From Gorsachius magnificus (Eukaryota; Chordata; Aves; Pelecaniformes; Ardeidae): 64,000 nucleotides of DNA. The DNA is taken from the NCBI GenBank assembly GCA_034008185.1, contig CM067081.1, forward strand, positions 7,811,821 to 7,875,820, in the 5' to 3' direction. Positions 13,260-26,086 of this stretch are shown here, piece by piece. Every line of letters starts with the position of its first letter. Positions within the stretch are counted from its first letter, which is position 1. The position numbers and the translations under genes were made by a program. The notes under the pieces are model-generated. The model searched no databases, was not told where the DNA came from, and saw only the letters and a list, made by a program, of their open reading frames with translations.

Positions 13260-13530
13260 GGCAGGACAAGGGGTAATGGTTTTAAAATAAACCAGGGTAG
13301 GTTTAGACTGGAATAAGGAAGAAATTCTTTACAATGAGGGTGGTGAAACACTGGAATGGGTTGCCCAGAGAGGTAGTGGAGGCCCCATCCCTGGGAACAT
13401 TCAAGGCCAGGTTGGATGGGGCTCTGAGCAGCCTGATCTGGTTAGCGGTGTCCCTGCTCCCTGCAGGGGGGTTGGACTAGATGACCTCTAGGGGTCCCTT
13501 CCAACCCAAAACATTCTATGATTCTATGAT
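13260..13530 (+). mobile_element. CR1 LINE 3' fragment, sense, 'ccctagaggtc/cccaaaaca' subfamily
   Basis: Only the last 270 bases of a CR1. It starts within the codons for RTRGNGFK and runs through GRFRLE, HWNGLP-type sequence, the short 3' UTR (ttggactagatgacctctag, ggggtcccttccaaccc) to the ATTCTATGATTCTATGAT tail. The coding part is broken by a stop after RFRLE. It belongs to the same subfamily as the copies at 31964, 54638, 56938 and 63246. Confidence 0.95.
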
Positions 13531-16500
13531 CTTGCAGTCAAGAGCATAGAAGTCACTTGTCACAGGTCAGTTGTTGCCACTGAATTTAGCTCTGTGAGAT
13601 TGCAGTCAGGCAGACAGACCTGAACAGGCAAATGACATTTTGCACGCAGAACCAAAAATTCTTATCTTGGTATTCAATAAGATGGCAGTAAAAAAATTCA
13701 GAGCCCTGGTCTCACATTCTCTCTGGGGCTGATGCTGTCACATTTGCTACTGTGTTCTGAATGGTGTTTGGCCTTTGTACACCACTGGCTTGCTCAAGCG
13801 TAAATTTATAAGCAAGGGCTTTAAGCCTGTAGAAAAGACACACCTCTATTGTTTTGTTTTCCAACAGTTTACTTCTGAAACACAACTTTTTTATGCGATG
13901 TTAGTAAGACATAGTTTAAAGAACAAAACAAAAAAACCAACCAACTACAGTTATTAAAACTTACACTGTGTAGTACTGAAATACACATCTTCCATGAGTA
14001 CGGCCGTGGCTCTGTACACCAGTTTTCTTAGCTAGCTGGTATTTCTGCTCTGCCAGTAAAATATCTCATTCCTCTGACATGAATTCTTTTCCATTTTTTA
14101 ACTGTGTGTGTAAAAATGGAAAAAGGGTAACACTGAGTATGCACATTTGTAGCGTGCAAGACCTTTAAACACTCGTGTTTTAATATATGTAACATTTAAA
14201 TAAATTTATAGGTAAATGATAATGTTTTATGCAGCTGTGCACAAACCAAAGCAGGACAGATACTCAGGTCATGTTTTGTAATGATGGGCAAAGCAAGGAT
14301 TTTTTTTTTTTTTTTTAATTCCTAGGATATGGAGTTATTTAGAAATAAAAATCTAAGCAGTCTGATCACCATTAGTTTTCCTCATTAGACATGTACATCT
14401 CTGACTTTTCAGAGCTTAGCACACAGCTCCTGGTTTCAGACTTTGAGAGATTACGGTACATTCCCCTGTAGTGTCTTCCTAACACACAGAAAAAAAACAC
14501 CTGTAGAAGTAAAACCACACTGTTTAACATGAGAACCCATAAAACATGTGGATGAAATCCAGGTTCCACTGCAGGTTACTAATATTTTTCTAGCTATTCA
14601 TCAAATACGTATGTGTTTGTATATGAAATGCATGAAAACTTTTGCAGTGATCATATTCATTCAGTTATTGACAACTTTATATCCTCAGTGCCCATTGCTT
14701 TAATTTTTCAGGAGCTGCTTTTTAGCACTGCATGTTCAGAACAGAATAACAGTATCAGGGGATTGGTAATGGGTAGAAGTTGTCTGCAGATGACTAACCA
14801 GTAACAACCGTCTGGAGATGTAGTCACACAACATTAGGAGAGGAGGTTAGAAAGTGATGGGAGAAGAGAGTGCCACATCTTCATACTTTCAAGGAGTATA
14901 AGTTTTGGAAACACTCACTTAGCTAGGCATCCACGGAATGCATTAATCATTGGGCATTTCTGAAAAACCTGGCCTATAGGACTTTCAACAACTTTGAAAA
15001 CATTTATAGGTTGATATGGTTATTATTATAATTTTTAATCATTATTATTTAAATCTTTAATGACTTTAAAGAAGTAAAACCCTACAGAAATATGAGGAGA
15101 GGCAAGACCAATTTGTTGCAGTTTGATTTGACTATAACATACTTTTTCTGTAATTTAGATATAGTATATGTATGGGCAGAGTCGTGGTATACTGCAGCTG
15201 CCTCTGGGGCAGTTATTAGCTTGCTCAGCCATTGCAAGTATAAAAGTAGTAGCAATATGATCACTTCTGCGGGCATAAATCTGCAAAAATACTGCCTTTG
15301 GTAGTTCTTTTTTTCTTTGAGTTGTCATGGCAGTATTCTCAGTGGATCTACTGTTTTTACTGAGATGCATTTAAGTCTACGTAGTCAGCACAAACTTGGA
15401 ACTCATACATTACTCTTTAAATAATTTGTGCTGAAATTTGAGGTTATCACTCCTAGTTGTTTTGGTTTTAAGCATTGGTTGCTGTCTATCAGCTAAACTA
15501 GTTCATGTACCAAGAAATAAAACATTACATTAATCATAAGGAGAATACAGAAAGGAATGAATCAGCTCTTTGTAGTGGATGAAAATGCAGAATTGCAAAA
15601 ATATTTTGCTGAATAGTCCAAAACTAAAAAGCTCTTTGGATTCATAATTCTTGGGTCCTTGTATCTTCTGATGGTAGCCCTTGTCATGTCTAACCAAAAG
15701 GTTGCCTTTTGCTCATTTTATGTAATGACCTTTCAAAACACATTTTGGTACTGTGGAAATTTAGTACCTGGTTTCCTTCTCACCTTTGTCCCTTTCTGTC
15801 TTCTTTCTGAAGAGCCCCATTACTTCTACATAATTTTTTTCATACCTCATCTGTATTTTCACATTTTTGAGTGGCTGCCAAAACAGCAGTGGAATTGCTG
15901 GGTTTACCTGTATGTTCTTTGTCTTATTTCCAGATGGAAGTCTTTTTTCTTGTGGTTCACTTGCCAGGATTTGTCCTCAGGTGATAATAACTTTAATGTA
16001 CTTTCTGCCAGTTTCTATTTCATCATGTTACCTCTTGCACTTGAGGGCTCAGCAAATCCAGCAAAACAGCAAAATGCAAAAGGGAACAGAATTGCCACAT
16101 CAGAAACATTTGATGGCAGGGGTATGCGGGGCAAAGGAGCTTGAGTTTTGTTTTATTAATAATAACAACAATATCAAAACCGCAAAGATGAAGGAAATGC
16201 TTTTTGCAATCTGAAGTATTAGTTGGTGTTCAACAAATAACCAGGGGCAGCAAAGGTGATCAAAGTAAAATTGATCCTGTTTGGTTTCTCCAGATGTCAT
16301 TACTGCCTGATGTCTTGGCATTTCTCAAAGCGTCTCAGTAGGAACAGCTATATGATTCTTTTCTTCTCTGATACATTTGTGAGTTAGGTCAATGGTCATT
16401 CGATTTCAGACTGGGAAGGCTGAGGCAGAGAGGTTAACAAGCATGTTGTGGATTGTCGATAAAACAGAGGGGGAGCTTTGCATGTTCAACCCCTTTATCA

Positions 16501-17858
16501 TAGCTTAGTCCTATAGGCAACAGCTAGACTGAACCAACCCACACTATTTGTCGAACTATAATTTTTTAGCTGGTTTATGGCTTCGTTTTGGCTAACCCAT
16601 CTATGTGGAAGGGTGTCTGGAATCTGTTCTCCATTGGGCCTTTAAGGGCCTTTGCTGCTTGTGGCCACCATGGAGGTGTGGCGTCAAGCCCCATCCCCTT
16701 GCTGGGAATCTCAGTGACTTCCTGGATCCATGAGCCTGTGTATGTTGATAGGATTTCCAGCTTCTCAAGGTTAGTAGTTCTCCATGTCACTGAAGAAAGC
16801 CTTGCAGTGGGTAGTGAGGTCTTTACTGAAGTGGGTCAGTTTGCATCAGCTCATTCAATCTATGAGAAACTTCAGCTAAAGGAAGAGCTGTACTCTTGGG
16901 GTGATGGACATATTGGCTTGGAGGTACAAAGGAATTACTCAACCAGCACTACTTCTTCAAGCCTTTCCATCAATACAGGATGGTTGCTTCAGCTGTTTGA
17001 GCTGACCTCATTGCTGGGATGTTGTACAGAGCTGGACAACACAGTTTAACCAATTCTTGTACTACTAAATTGGTAAAGTTGGAATAAGAGGAGAAAATAC
17101 TGAAAATGTAAGGAAGAAACAATGACAAAAAGTCATTAAAGATAGCTGAAACATCTTAATATTTTTCTTCAGGGACATCTGAAAAAGAGATGTTGAACAA
17201 GAAGCCATGCCAGTAGAGAGGAAAGTGAAAACTTTGCAGACCGCAGTTCAGCACAGTGCTTAAACTGTTCCATAACCGCACTGAAACAGTCTATGTTAGT
17301 GGGACTTGGCATTGCTGGCAATACTTTGAATGCTGAAGTCAACTCAAACGTTAAGTACCCTGCTGAACTGGGACCGAAGCTATAGTCTAACCTGCAATTA
17401 GACTGACAGATTAGATTTTTTTTAAGTTCATGCTATTGTTTTTTCCATTTCTATGTAAAAGTAAAGAACAAGAAGAAAGATCCTTAAAAATGCCATCTGA
17501 TATGTAAATTGCCAGGATTTTAAGGAAAAAAAAAAAAGATATTTTCAAAGTTGAATATATCAAATGCACAGAAAATGTTACTCCTATAGCATCTATTTAT
17601 AACTTTTTAATTTATCTTGAAACTACAGTGACAAAATTGGCAGAGAAGAGGAGGAAAGGAAATTATTTTTCTGTAGATATCTTGCACTCAGATTCAATCC
17701 ACCAAAGGAGTTTGAAGGCCAAAGAAGTCAATTTTAATTGCTGCAATGACTGATCTTTAACTACTGCAGCACTAGTGGGAAAAGTTAGTGAAGTAAGATT
17801 TCAGTTGATCTGAAAGTATTATAAAGCAGCATTACTGCCTTTAATTATTGGATGCAAA

Positions 17859-17900
17859 AGTTCAGCCATAGTGATGCAGAAGTTCAGCCATAGTGAAGCA
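17859..17900. repeat. 22-bp tandem duplication
   Basis: The phrase agttcagccatagtga(t/a)gca starts at 17859 and 17881, with one mismatch. Confidence 0.9.
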
Positions 17901-18784
17901 AGAGTTTTGGGCTGGAACTTAGTAATCACTACACTATTCTTACTTCCCTTTGATTGAAAATTTAATAAGAACAACCACCAAAGCCCTTCAGACTTAAATA
18001 GTACACGCATTTCTGCATCCATAAATAAATACACCTGTATGTAAAATCACATGGTTATGTTGTTCTTATTCTTCTAATGTAAAATACTTATAAAGTGAAC
18101 CACTCAGTTATTTGTTCTTAATGTATTAGAGGTTTCTAAACAACCCATTGGCAAAACTCCACTAAAGCTTTATAGAAGCTCTTTTCTACTATAATTTATA
18201 TTAAAAGTTAAACATTTTAATGTTTCATAAGAAGGCAGTAATCCAGCTGGAGAAATGTAAAAGGGTGAGGTACAGTTAAGTAATTCTAAAATTCTCTGCT
18301 GAAGACATAGTGGGGTATTCCCAGCTGATCTGTTATATCAAATTATAAAAAGTAACCTTACTGGGTGAATTATTTAACATTTACTTGATTGATAGCAGTA
18401 CTTGTTTTCATAGACATAAATATGTATTATAAATGGCATTACACATATAAGGCATAAAGGAAACTGGAATGCTATTTTTTGCTATAAAACATATGGGGGT
18501 ACCTGGGACAGTTGTGCCTTTGTGTATAAACTGTATGAGCTTTTATTTGATGTAGTCATGTCAGCTTTTGTGATACTTTGATCTTTATTCATTATGAGTT
18601 CTTTACTAATGTTTTGTCATCACTGTCTTGACCTGAGAGGTATTATGTGTCTGTAGTGGTTTTTCAGAGATAGTGGAGAAGCTTTAGGTATCCTATAAGA
18701 TTGGTTTTAAAATATGATGGAAAGTCACCTGAAATCTGCTTTAATTGGAGGTCTGGTAGATGGTATGGTAGATCAAGCTGTGGG

Positions 18785-19480
18785 GAGCTGGCCCCAGCTG
18801 GCAACCAAACACCCACACTACCTCTTGCTCACTGCCCCTGCAGCAGGGTAGGCAAGAAAATAGAAAGAAAAGGAGCGAGAAAGCTCATGAACTGAAATAT
18901 AAATAAGGAAGTTGCTCACCAATTACTGTCACAGGCAAAACAGACTCAACTTGGGGAATATAACTTTATTTATTACCAATTAACATAAACATTTAATTCC
19001 TCGATTGGGTATTGAGAAACAAAAAAGAGTTAGGGAAAAAACCCCTCTCCTCCTGTTTTCCCAGGCTCAGCTTCACTCCAGACCCCTCTCTCCCCTCCCT
19101 GTTATCGCTGCAGGTTACACTCAGTCCCATTGGAGAGGTGACAGCTGGTGCAGGAGGTTGGGGTCAGGATGTAGCCATTTCTCTCTGCTGCTCCTTCTCA
19201 GGCTTTTGTTCCACTGCTCCTTCCTTCTTACTTGTTTCCTCCTCACCAGTGTGGCTCCCCCATGGCCACAGTCCCTCTGGGGAGTACCTGCTTCAGCATG
19301 GGCTCATCCAGCGGCTACTGTCCCTTTTGGGGGTGTGCTTTTTCTGCCACGCAGTACCTCCTACTGCTCTGCTCCTGTTGTTCCCCCATCCTCCCCTCCT
19401 TGGCATTTTCTGTCCTCTACTAAATATGTTTTCACCGAGATGCCACCACCTTGGCTGATGGGCTCAGCTGTGTCTGTCAC
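18785..19480 (-). mobile_element. Avian endogenous retrovirus LTR (ERVL-like family), degraded solo LTR
   Basis: Matches the common avian LTR family that in its own sense opens with a GGTTTTGGTAG-type start, has ATATTTAAGAAG as promoter and ends near CAGCTGGGG. Here it is on the minus strand. Recognisable blocks on the + strand are ccagctggcaaccaaacacc (near 18797), gactcaacttggggaatata (near 18943), cccaggctcagcttcactcc (near 19060) and the ctaaatatgttttcaccgag, gctgatgggctcag region (19420-19470). The same blocks recur at 25493-26086. No retroviral coding sequence is adjacent. The 5' end (right side) is lost or too diverged to place. Confidence 0.75.
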
Positions 19481-21851
19481 GGTCTATTTGTATCTCTCAA
19501 ATTTACAGGACAAGGTACTCTGTACAATAAACTTTATTTTATGAGCTCATTATGAGATATAACAAGCAAACTAGCTGTAATCATTTTCAAAATAAGGGAT
19601 CCATTTTATGTCCTAAAAGATAACGGTTTAATCCTTAGCTATTCAAATTGATGAAGAATTGGCTAATTATTTATGATCCGACTTTTAAGTCTTCCACTTT
19701 TCTGAGAAACGAATGTTATTAATCATGTTGTGAGAAAATACAAACAACTGTACTGGGTGAAACCAAAGGTCCTTCAAGCCATTATACTAAATAACATACT
19801 GAATGCTTATGGAAGGAGTTTTAAAGGAAAGGAAAATTACCTATTCCTTGGTATATACAGTTCACATATTTTGGTATTTCCACTAAATGAAGATGTTCAT
19901 TTGGTCAAATAAGATATTTTCTGAAATATGCTTTGCAGGACTATTGCATTTTAGTTAATGCTGAAGGATTTTTGCAACATTTAAATCAGTGTAGAATTTT
20001 CTCATTAACCAAAGTAATAGGAGGTGCAGGGGTGGAGGGGAGAAGCAGCTCTCATTCTCCCTTTCCTCATCTCCACTCTGCAAAACTACACGGGTTTTGG
20101 TGCAAAGTCTTCTTTGGGTCTTTTCAGAAATTGGTTCACTCGGGGGAAAAAAAATACAGTTTTTACCCTAGGCTGTTTACCTTTTCTTCCTTTGAAATTT
20201 TTTATATCCATTTTTTAAATAAAATAATCATCAAAAATGTGCTTCTGTTACATTGTGAAACGCTTTCATGTTTTTTGAAATAAAATATTTTGCTTTAACC
20301 AGACAAAGCTTTAGGATTTTTTAATGTTTCTTCTTTTTTTTTTTTTTTTAATCAGCATTAGTTGCTAAACATTACTTGATTTTTCAAAGATTTTTGGTAC
20401 TTCTGACTTGCTTTTTGGTTAACTTTGATCATGAGTATTTGGAATCCTAAAATGAATTGTTACTAGTAGACAAAAAGAAAAAGTTTAATACACAGGGAAG
20501 GACATACTGTTTAAGGCCATTTGTTTCCCACCCTTGTCCCTAGTGCTAGGTAGTTTTCAATCTCTCTCCTCTCACCCCTTCTCCCTCTCCACAAATAATT
20601 CTACTTCCTTTTGAAAATCCATTTTTATGAGAAGGTGAGAAATTGGAGAATATAAAAGTCATTTCCAGTACTTCATCCTTCATACCTGTTATTTCCATTT
20701 CACCCTGACTGCCTTAGCAACTCTGACATTTGGATTTGCTTTAGAGCTTCTTTGGCAAAGGGTGACATCTAGTTCCAGAAAATCTGTGCAGTGGCAGTCT
20801 TTGTGTGAATCGCCTGAGCAGACAGCCTACACATACGCTGCACCCTCCTCCCAAAAAGATGTCATCACAAAAATCCTGACGTCATTGAAATCTGCAAGAG
20901 TTCTGTGGGCTCTGGCTTTTACCATGGGTAAAACAAACATGTCTGTCCACTGACGGATGCAAGCTTGTCCTTTCTGCAGTACGCAAATGCCACCTGTAAG
21001 GGCAGGGAAAATAAACCAGAACAGGTAAAGAGAGATCTCAGCTGTACAACACCCCTTTGGCAATGGAGGCTGGCATAGCATCCTTTGGGAGAGATAAGAA
21101 ATCATCCATTGTTATCCTGTGGTTGCTAGGGTATTTTTCTTGGATTTAGTCCTATTAAACAAATCTTTGCAGGTTGATTCTTAAGATTTGCCACCAAAAG
21201 TCCTTGCAACACTTCTCATGCTAATTCTGTACTCAGTACCTTTCAAATTTTCCCTCTTCTCGTGAACGTATTTTGGCTGTGATTTTAAGGGGGTCGGTGA
21301 GTTAGGTGCTTGCTGCAGTGGAATATAAATACAGGGAGATCGCCTGAGTTCCACTGAGGAAAATCAGCTGTGATCAGTTTAGTCCTGAGTAACACAAAGG
21401 GAACAGTTTAATTTTCACACAAGTATTTTCACTTCTGAAGAGTGGAACACCATCTAGTTAGGCAGTTGCATGATTATCCCAAAGTGAAACAGCTGTCTCG
21501 ACTCTAATCTTGCCCTCCTATCCTTCCAATGAGGCTTTTTGATTAACTTTTTATTCTTAGGATAGCAATTTGTACCAAGGATCTAATTAAGAACTTTATG
21601 TAACACAGCCAAAGTCCTCCTTTTGCAAGTCTGTCTCACCTCAGTCCTACTAATCTTGCAGCTTTCAGTATGGAGCATTCTGAAATGTCTGATATTTCAA
21701 GCTATCTCTTCTGGTTGAAAACAATTTCAGCTATTGAGAGTCGGGAACAAGATTCATTTGATTCTTTTGTCCCGGTAAGGAAAACCATATACCAAACGTA
21801 TCTCTAAAATAAGGCATGTTTTTAAAATGTAAATTCTGAGGGTTAGGCTTC

Positions 21852-21882
21852 GGGGGGGAGGGGGAGGGGGGATGCAGGGGGG
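21852..21882 (+). other. G-quadruplex motif
   Basis: Four runs of G (7, 5, 6 and 6 bases) are separated by loops of 1, 1 and 5 bases, which satisfies the usual G-quadruplex rule. It is on the DLG2 coding strand, so it would also be present in the pre-mRNA. Confidence 0.8.
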
Positions 21883-23725
21883 AATGGCTTAGACTGAACT
21901 TCTCTGTTGAACTGAATGATCTCAGACCTCTGACCATAGGTCTTCGGTGTGTCTTAGTGATGAATGGGTGAGTGGGGAAGAACAGCCTTTAATAAAAGCT
22001 GGTGATTTCTGTGGAGAAAAAAATGCATAGTTCTATATATATGGAGTTAAAATATAGTGCCAACATTTCTATTTTATCATTGCTTTAATGATAAAGAAAA
22101 GAGATAGCTACATTATATCTGATTCTTATTTCCAGAAAATTATATAATTGAGATATAGATTTTAAATGAAGGAGTATTTACCAACTGCATTTAATAATTA
22201 GAAATTGAACATATGGGAATTACTGCTTATCACCAAATGAGGTACAGTACTATGATATTGTATATTGTGTATAAAATAAAACAATTAATTTGACTGATCT
22301 CTTCTATCTTTACATCAATATGCTTTACTAATTTTAATCATATTTTACTTTCATATATTTTGAAAAGCATTTTACTTATATTAGTGTCGTGTGCACTGGA
22401 GATACTTATTTTCCCATGTGCAGTGGTCGATGCCAGATGGTGGTTTTGGTGCCTAGGTTAGGTAAGCCAGACAGAGCATGCTGGAGAGGACAGAAAAGAG
22501 TATCTTGCTTTCTTCCATGTATCTTCATTTCATGTGAAATATAAATTTGGTGGGATATCTTTAAATGCAAATACACTAATATTGTGCAGAAGAGACACAT
22601 ATCTGAACTGTTAAGTTTATTATCAACAAGCTGAAGAATTATTTAGGCACTAACTACATCAGCTCAGTGCTGAGCAAAGAAGCGAGCAAAACCAAGTGCC
22701 TTCAATACCAGACAGGCTGATAGCAAAAGGTGCTTGAACCCCTGTTTGTGTATGAGTAGAGAGCTTGTATTATAATTGAAGAAGACATTTCAAAAAGTAT
22801 TACAAAGCATACAGTAGCATGTGAAGGATGGGCTGATTTTAACTTTGGAGTCTCTTGATTTCTCCTTGTTACAGCTGCCCTAAAAAACCCTGGTGCCTCC
22901 CGCAGACTCTGTGTTCTTCTTGCTGTAATATTTTCTATGTCATTTTTCTCCCATTCCTCTGAAGCACACGATGTTCCCATTTCTTGTCCTCCCAAGCAAA
23001 CATTTATTTAGTATCAGGGTCAGGTCTGCAGTGGGGTTTTTATATGTTAGTGCTCAGAATCGGTGCACCTGCCTGTGAAGTTGGTTAGCTTTTGGAAAGG
23101 ACCATCAGATTAGGTGTTAATTTTCCCCAGACGTCCTATGGCGAAAGTCAGGATTTACAACAGGCTGAGAATGGTAAAGGCGATATTTCTGCCAGGCATC
23201 ATGATTTGCTGGATGAGGGGGACATGTCGAAAGTTTTCCATTTCCTTTGGAGGGTGGAATTGGTGCCTAAAAAGACAGGGTAGGAAGAGACTGGCTCTGT
23301 CCAAAGGGTTCTTTGGTGAAGTCTGCCTCGTGTCTGAATGTCATTTGCATGAGTGAGATGCTGAGTTGTTTTTTGAGGTTGAGGCAGTGTTGTACAGGCA
23401 CAAAGGAAATCTAAGCTCCTAAAGCTGAATATTTTGAGGACTGCATTCCTGGATTCCGACGCCTGTATTCTACCGACATCCTGCCTTAAGCAGCCAGCTC
23501 CTTTTGCATTTCTAGATGCCGCGCTTAGTCCTTTTCCAGGTGCTGTCTCCTGTCACCTGATGTATAGAATATAACTTCCACTGCTAATTCTTTGTCAGGA
23601 AATGTTTCCTTTTTCCTTCCTAAATGTAATCAAAGCTGGTTTCTGAAAGTCCTCTCCTGGAGCTTTTTCATTAAAACCAGAGAAACAAAACACCATCATA
23701 TCAGAGACAGACATCCAGGAGCTGC

Positions 23726-23754
23726 TTATTATTATTGTTGTTATTATTATTGCT
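23726..23754. repeat. Short (TTA/TTG)n simple repeat
   Basis: About ten TTA/TTG trinucleotides in intronic DNA. Confidence 0.85.
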
Positions 23755-25492
23755 ATAGGAAGAGGCTGCCTTGACATTATGAACCATTTAATGTTCCAGG
23801 GTTTTGGGGGATCATGTAAATGCATGGAAGTTTGTTGTGACATTTGAAGTTCCTCTAACTGATTTGCAACCCATCTTCTCCGTCTTGGTAGATCAGTGCT
23901 GACAGTTTCTAGGTTTTGTGTCTCTGTGCTTGTTACATTCATTGCTCAATGTAGCGGCAGTGAGAGGTCAATCTTTTCTCTGTGTACAACGAAGGTTGTT
24001 TCATTTTGCGGGATAAGTGGCTTTTATTTATACACATTCACACAGTAAATCCAGAGAGCGCAGAACTCTCATAGTCCTGTCCAGATCACTGTTATTAATG
24101 TATATGAATAGTAGTGTCCTAGATATTTGTGTCTTACATAGCAGAAAATATGTCTTGAAATTGGTAATTAAAAGAGATCCTATAATCTAAGAACGATTGT
24201 ATTTCAAAGTGGTGCCTTGTGTTACTTTTTGTGACTGCCTCATCAGTAAAAATGCCCTCTTACTTGTTGCTAGATAAGTCAGTTAGAATTGCCCCCATCT
24301 GTTTAACTTCAGTTTAAGATAATCCTTTTTTACTGTGTTTCTGCACCCTATTCTAGCCAAAACAACACTATTTAGAAATGACAGAATTTTAAAATGTAGA
24401 GATGAGGAAAGACCTCACAGGTCACGTTGCCCATCTGCCAGAATATGAGTACTGCCCACAGTACGTATTTCAGTCCTTAGTCTAAGTTTATACGAAGAGT
24501 TTTAGGTGATAGAGCTTCTCTCTCTCCTCTAGGAAGATTATAGTATAGTTTGATGAAATTGCCACATGGTTGTATCAGTGTATAAAACCTGCTCGCCTGC
24601 CCTTGGCAAGCAATGGAAAAATATTCCCACGTTGAAAACGAGACAAGTATAATTGACCTGATTTGAAGTGCTTCTCCGCATCATTCATAACACCAAAGAT
24701 TTTTTTTTTTAAATTTCTTCTTTTTGGTTTTAGTCTAACTTCTTAAGCCTGCCTTTTTAGAATTAATCTAATTTCGTCAGGTTCACAAGGATGCTCTTTC
24801 CTTGATTATTTCTTGACAGGAATTGCTTTTGGGTTCTTTTTTCTGAGCCTATAATTTCGATTTCAATGAGGTGTGTTTTTAAGGTCCTGTATGAGTTCTT
24901 TGAAAGACTGTCAGTTCTGCTGTACCCTCCAGTCACATTGTTTGTGTTTCTCAGACTTACAGTGGCCCCAGGCGTTTTTTTTACTTAAGCGATGACATAC
25001 AGTAGAGCTGCTTTTAATAGCACCCTTGCTATTCATCTTGAGTTCAGTCCCTTTACATGGTTTCATTATTCTATAGATCTGTGGTGCCATGCTGCGTTGA
25101 TTTTGTGTTTTGAAGTTTTGTTGTTAAATGCTATTTCTAAGAATTAAGAGGTTGACAGCAATAGCATCTTAATAGACTATATGTTAGCAGAAGAAATGTA
25201 GCTTTCCTTCTCTGTGGAAAGCTCCTCTATGAACAATAATCAGTTGCTTCTTTATGGGTTTCTATTTCTACACAATAACTTAACTTTGCTTGTGGCTGCA
25301 GTACTGCTTCCACTTACGCTGTTACCTCTACTGCTCAAATCAGCATTTTCTTTTACAACCAAAGACCTTGTTCTTTTACTTTCCTCTACTGTTGTGGTCT
25401 TACTTCCAATATATGGTTTCTGGATTTATCAGAGAAGAGGATGAATATATAAAAGATACTGAGAAAATATCTGTTCTACAGTGAAATTTCAG

Positions 25493-26086
25493 AAGAGGCA
25501 CATTGCAGGCAAAGCAGACTCGACTCAGAGAATTTAACTTTACTGCCAATTAATATAAACATTTTATTATTGAGTTAAGCATTGAGAAACAAAGAAGATA
25601 AACAGTTAAACTAACACTTAGGAAAAACACCTGTTTCCCAGGCTCAGCTTCACTCCAGCCCCCTCTCCTGCCCCTGTTACCATCTCTGGTCACACTCAGC
25701 CCCTCCGGTGAGGCAAGGGTGGCACAGGGGGTTGGAGTTGGGGTCAGGCCATGGCAGTTTCGCTCCACTGCTCCTTGTTCCTCACTCTTTTCTTCCATTG
25801 CTCATTCCTTCTTACTTGTTCCTTCTGCTCCAGCACGGGCCCTCCATGGGCTGCAGTCCCTTCAGGGTGTTACCCGCTCCACCATGGAGTCCCAGAGGCA
25901 CAAATAACTTCTTCTGATCACTCCAGAGGTTCCACCAGCTTCACTGATGGCCTCAGCCATGCCCTGCAGCGGGTCAGGTCTGGAGCCAGCTGTGTCTGCC
26001 ATGGGGCAGCCCCCACCTCTCCTCACGGAGGCCCCCCACCCTGCAGCCCTCCTGCTACCAAAACCTCACTGTTTGTGCCCAGTACA
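25493..26086 (-). mobile_element. Avian endogenous retrovirus LTR fragment, same family as 18785-19480
   Basis: Shares with the copy at 18785-19480 the blocks gcaggcaaagcagactcgac, gccaattaatataaacattt, cccaggctcagcttcactcc and cattccttcttacttgttcc. Its outer 5' end is preserved at 26086, where the + strand reads gctaccaaaacctcactg and then cccagtaca, the complement of the family's TGT...GGTTTTGGTAGC start. The 3' part (left side, before about 25493) is missing. No internal retroviral genes were seen on either side, so it is best read as a solo, truncated LTR. Confidence 0.75.

Noticed and set aside
15659..16144. 161-codon hydrophobic open frame on the + strand
   Set aside because: It is T-rich DNA giving Phe/Leu/Tyr runs. 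There is no motif and no family, and it overlaps equally meaningless frames.
18785..26086. The two same-orientation LTRs 6 kb apart as the ends of one provirus
   Set aside because: They differ by many substitutions and indels and are truncated at different ends. The 6 kb between them shows no retroviral gene motifs, so they are more likely independent insertions.
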